Source of the DNA: Kineococcus aurantiacus
GTDB lineage: Bacteria > Actinomycetota > Actinomycetes > Actinomycetales > Kineococcaceae
Length of the DNA stretch: 64,000 nucleotides
Direction: 5' to 3'
Assembly (NCBI RefSeq): GCF_013409345.1
Contig: NZ_JACCBB010000001.1
Span: forward strand, 1,674,001 to 1,738,000
The notes beneath the pieces were generated by a model. The model did no database searches. It was given only the letters and a program-made list of their open reading frames with translations, and had not been told where the DNA came from. Made by a program: the position numbers and the translations under genes. This document shows, piece after piece, positions 61,244 to 64,000 of this stretch (position 1 is its first letter; each line of letters opens with the position of its first letter).

Positions 61244-62224
61244 TCAGCCCAGCCACTCCCGCGCCGCTTCCAGGGCCCAGTAGCTGAGGACGATCTGCGC
61301 CCCGCCGCGCCGCAGCGCCAGCAGCGACTCCAGGGCCACCCGCTCGCGGTCGACCGCCCCGGCCTGCGCGGCGAACTCGACCATCGCGTACTCCCCCGAC
61401 ACCTGGTAGCTGGCGACGGGCACGTCGGAGACGTCGGCGACGGCGCGCAGGACGTCCAGGTACGGCAGCCCCGGCTTGACCATGACCATGTCGGCGCCCT
61501 CCTCGAGGTCGAGGCGCACCTCGCGCAGCGCCTCGGCGACGTTCGCGGCCGGGTCCTGCTGGTAGGTGCGGCGGTCGCCCTTGAGCTGGGAGTTCACGGC
61601 CTCGCGGAACGGGCCGTAGAAACCGCTGGCGTACTTCACGGCGTACGCGAAGAGCAGGACGTCCTCGAAGCCGTGCGTGTCCAGGGTCTCGCGCAGGACC
61701 CCGATCTGGCCGTCCATCATGCCGCTGGGCCCCAGGACGTGGGCCCCGGCGGCGCTCTGCGCCAGCGCCATCGACGCGTACCGCTCCAGGGTGGCGTCGT
61801 TGTCGACGCGCCCGCGCGCGTCGAGGACCCCGCAGTGGCCGTGGTCGGTGAACTCGTCCAGGCACAGGTCGGCCATGACGACGAGGTCGTCGCCCACCGC
61901 GTCCCGGACGTCCTTGAGCGCGACGTTGAGGATGCCGTCGGGGTCGTCGGCGCCCGAACCGCGGGCGTCCAGCACCTGCGGCACCCCGAAGAGCATGATC
62001 CCGCCCAGGCCCGCGGCGACGGCCTCCTTGGCCGTGGCGACGAGGGACTCGCGCGTGTGCTGCACGACCCCCGGCAGCGTCCGGATCGGCTGGGCCTCCT
62101 CGATGCCCTCCCGCACGAACACCGGCAGGACCAGGTCCCCCGGGTGCAGGTGCACGTCCGTCACCAGCCGACGCACGGCCGGGGTGGCGCGCAGGCGGCG
62201 CGGGCGGATCGGCAACTGCCCCAC
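61244..62224 (-). CDS. hemB: 5-Aminolevulinate dehydratase (porphobilinogen synthase)
   Basis: 326-residue enzyme condensing two aminolevulinates. Schiff-base lysines are in AYAVKYASGFYGPF and VMVKPGLPYLD. The metal region reads CLDEFTDHGHCG, in which one of the three zinc cysteines is replaced by Asp, suggesting a magnesium-assisted or mixed-metal form. GTG 62224 lies 17 nt after the end of the cobA-hemD gene. Confidence 0.95.
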   Translation of the reverse strand: MGQLPIRPRRLRATPAVRRLVTDVHLHPGDLVLPVFVREGIEEAQPIRTLPGVVQHTRESLVATAKEAVAAGLGGIMLFGVPQVLDARGSGADDPDGILNVALKDVRDAVGDDLVVMADLCLDEFTDHGHCGVLDARGRVDNDATLERYASMALAQSAAGAHVLGPSGMMDGQIGVLRETLDTHGFEDVLLFAYAVKYASGFYGPFREAVNSQLKGDRRTYQQDPAANVAEALREVRLDLEEGADMVMVKPGLPYLDVLRAVADVSDVPVASYQVSGEYAMVEFAAQAGAVDRERVALESLLALRRGGAQIVLSYWALEAAREWLG

Positions 62225-62241
62225 GGGGGACTCCTTCGGGT

Positions 62242-63999
62242 TCAGCGCGCCCGGCGGCGCGCGGACGACTTCTTCTGGCTGGGGCGCAGGACCGGCTCGC
62301 CCGCCTCGGCGGCCGCGGCGCGCAGCAGGTCCCCGTAGGCGGCCAGGCCCTCCACGAGGGACTCCGCGCTGGGCTCGGCGGCCAGCACGTCGACGCGCAG
62401 GCCGTGCTCCTCGGCGGTCTTCGCCGTCGCCGGGCCGATGCAGGCCACGACGGTCGACGGGTGCGGCTTGCCGGCGATCCCGACGAGGTTGCGCACCGTG
62501 GAGCTGGAGGTGAAGACGACCGCGTCGAACGCGCCCGTCTTGATGGCGTCGCGCACGGGCGCGGCCGGCGGGGCGGCGCGCACCGTCCGGTACGCCGTGA
62601 CGTCGTCGACCTCCCAGCCGTTCTCGACCAGGCCCGCCACGAGGGTGTCGGTGGCGATGTCGGCGCGCGGCAGGAACACCCGGTTGATGGGGTCCAGGAC
62701 GTCGTCGTAGGGCGGCCACGCCTCCAGCAGACCCGCCGCGGACTGCTCACCCTCCGGCAGCAGGTCCGGCTCGATGCCCCACTCCCGCAGCGCGTCCGCC
62801 GTCACGCCGCCGACCGCGGCGACCTTCAGGCCGGAGAACGCGCGGGCGTCGAGGCCGTACTCGGTGAACTTCTCCCGCACGGCCCGGACGGCGTTGACGG
62901 ACGTGAAGCCGATCCACTCGTACCGGCCGGTCACCAGGCCCTTGACGGCCTTCTCCATCTGCTGCGGCGTGCGCGGCGGCTCGACGGAGATGGTCGGCAC
63001 GACCTCGGCGGTGGCGCCGTGGTCGGACAGCCGCGCCGTGATGCCGCCGGCCTGCTCCTTGGTGCGCGGCACCAGGACCCGCCAGCCGAACAGGGGCTTG
63101 GTCTCGTACCAGGAGTTCTGCTCGCGCAGGGCGACGACGTCGCCGATGACGGCCGTGGTGGGCGAGCCGTCGATGACCGTGGCGGCCGTCTCCAGGGTCC
63201 CCAGGGTGGCCGTGGTCGTCGTCTGGGTCGTCGTGGTGCCGTGGGAGGTCAGCGCGACGGGCGTCGCGGCGGACCGGCCCGCCGCGAGCAGCCCGCGGGC
63301 GGCGGCGGCGATGTCGTCGCCGGTGCCCAGGACCACGACGGTGGCGTCGGCGTCGGCGTGCCGGGACCAGTCGAGCGCGCGCCCGGCGGGGTGGACCACG
63401 TTGACGCTGGAGGTGCTCGGCGTCGTCATGGGGACCCCGGCGTAGGCGGGGACCGCGTTGACGGCCGAGACGCCGGGCACGACGTCGAAGGTGACGCCGG
63501 CCTTGCGGCAGGCCGCGACCTCCTCGACGAGCCCGGTGAACGTCGACGGGTCGCCGTCCATGAGCCGCACGACCCGGCCGCCGGCCTTGGCGGCCCTCAC
63601 GACGAGCTTGGCGCGCGCGGCGCGGGTCAGCGGCTGGCCGTCGTCGCCGAACCCGGCGTCGAGGACCTCCGCGCCCGCCCGGCAGAAGCGGGCGACGAGG
63701 TCCTGGCGGCTGCCCTGGTCGAGCACGACGACGTCCGCCGCGCCGAGCAGGTCCACCGCGCGCACGGTCAGCAGGCCCGGGTCCCCCGGGCCGGCCCCGA
63801 CGAACGAGACGTGGCCGAGGAGCTTGTCCGCCTTGGCGGCCTTGTCCGACTTCTTCGCCGCGGCACCGGACCGGCCCGCCGACTTCCTCGACCGGGACTG
63901 CGCGGGCAGCTCGTCGCGGTCCTTCTTCGCGTCGACGACCTCGGTCAGGGCGCTCACCTCGACGGGAGCGTCCACCAGCGTGTCGACCGGCGCCTCGAG
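62242..63999 (-). CDS. hemD: Uroporphyrinogen-III methyltransferase/synthase fusion (5' end outside window)
   Basis: Bifunctional protein. A charged Lys/Ala/Ser-rich start leads to a SUMT (CobA) domain with GHVSFVGAGPGDPGLLTVRA, VRLMDGDPSTFTG and VVPGVSAVNAVPAYAGVP, then a HemD domain with WRVLVPRTKEQAGGITARL, YEWIGFTSVNAVRAV and VVFTSSSTVRNLVG. It makes uroporphyrinogen III and methylates it toward sirohaem or cobalamin. A GTG occurs at 63975, but the frame stays open to the right edge, so the start cannot be fixed. The tail is rich in basic residues. Confidence 0.93.
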   Translation of the reverse strand, partial: LEAPVDTLVDAPVEVSALTEVVDAKKDRDELPAQSRSRKSAGRSGAAAKKSDKAAKADKLLGHVSFVGAGPGDPGLLTVRAVDLLGAADVVVLDQGSRQDLVARFCRAGAEVLDAGFGDDGQPLTRAARAKLVVRAAKAGGRVVRLMDGDPSTFTGLVEEVAACRKAGVTFDVVPGVSAVNAVPAYAGVPMTTPSTSSVNVVHPAGRALDWSRHADADATVVVLGTGDDIAAAARGLLAAGRSAATPVALTSHGTTTTQTTTTATLGTLETAATVIDGSPTTAVIGDVVALREQNSWYETKPLFGWRVLVPRTKEQAGGITARLSDHGATAEVVPTISVEPPRTPQQMEKAVKGLVTGRYEWIGFTSVNAVRAVREKFTEYGLDARAFSGLKVAAVGGVTADALREWGIEPDLLPEGEQSAAGLLEAWPPYDDVLDPINRVFLPRADIATDTLVAGLVENGWEVDDVTAYRTVRAAPPAAPVRDAIKTGAFDAVVFTSSSTVRNLVGIAGKPHPSTVVACIGPATAKTAEEHGLRVDVLAAEPSAESLVEGLAAYGDLLRAAAAEAGEPVLRPSQKKSSARRRAR

Positions 64000-64000
64000 G

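Overview
The window is very GC-rich bacterial DNA in which nearly every long gene starts with GTG or ATG. Gene content and order (UPF0336/MaoC dehydratases behind rpmG, a split menaquinone cluster next to cytochrome c and haem genes, Fpr with EtfBA, LigC with a polymerase-domain protein) point to an actinobacterium. A chemotaxis receptor suggests a motile one, so a Kineococcus-like member of the Kineosporiales is my best guess. This is inferred from content, not from a database search. I see no transposase, integrase, CRISPR array or phage gene, and no stretch above 300 bases lacks a gene.

Layout. 1-5557: a 5'-truncated aminotransferase, a NarL-type two-component pair, adenosine deaminase, and a membrane protein with a GntR regulator behind an inverted-repeat operator. 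5523-9357 (minus): tRNA-Tyr, tRNA-Thr, tRNA-Met, rpmG, hadA, hadB, an MFS exporter and murB, read right to left. 9454-18031: YajQ, a lipoprotein hydrolase, HtpX, a GAF-PP2C phosphatase, a SAM-riboswitch-controlled transporter plus flavin monooxygenase, and two secreted or anchored esterases. 18032-30512: etfBA with a ferredoxin-NADP reductase, RarD, a DUF2156 protein with a permease-like partner, DUF998, an acid-sugar kinase-like protein, LigC with a LigD-type polymerase, and a chemotaxis receptor. 30554-52105: the menaquinone genes hepT, menJ, menG, menD, menI, menC, menB, menE and menA, interrupted by small regulator-plus-enzyme modules (AraC/quinone reductase, MarR/epoxide hydrolase/NmrA, MerR/aldo-keto reductase) and two GGDEF-EAL proteins. 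52431-63999 (minus): ccsB, resB, ccdA and resA, then hemL, hemB and a cobA-hemD fusion that runs off the right edge, with a four-gene insert between hemL and hemB.

Functionally, the right half makes the parts of an aerobic respiratory chain: menaquinone ring and tail, haem, and cytochrome c maturation. MenF and MenH are not in the window. Many genes are joined by GTGA or ATGA stop-start overlaps, which suggests translational coupling.

Two things stand out beyond the gene list. First, a -10-like hexamer (A at position 2, T at position 6) ends 5-8 nt before the start codon of about twenty genes, which indicates widespread leaderless transcription. Second, several well-formed DNA elements are visible: a SAM-I-class riboswitch at 15954-16036, a six-unit 16-bp-pitch inverted array between menD and menG, a perfect 29-bp hairpin before menB with a decayed relative at 59615, and palindromic operators at the GntR, menJ, MarR, MerR, AraC and rpmG promoters.
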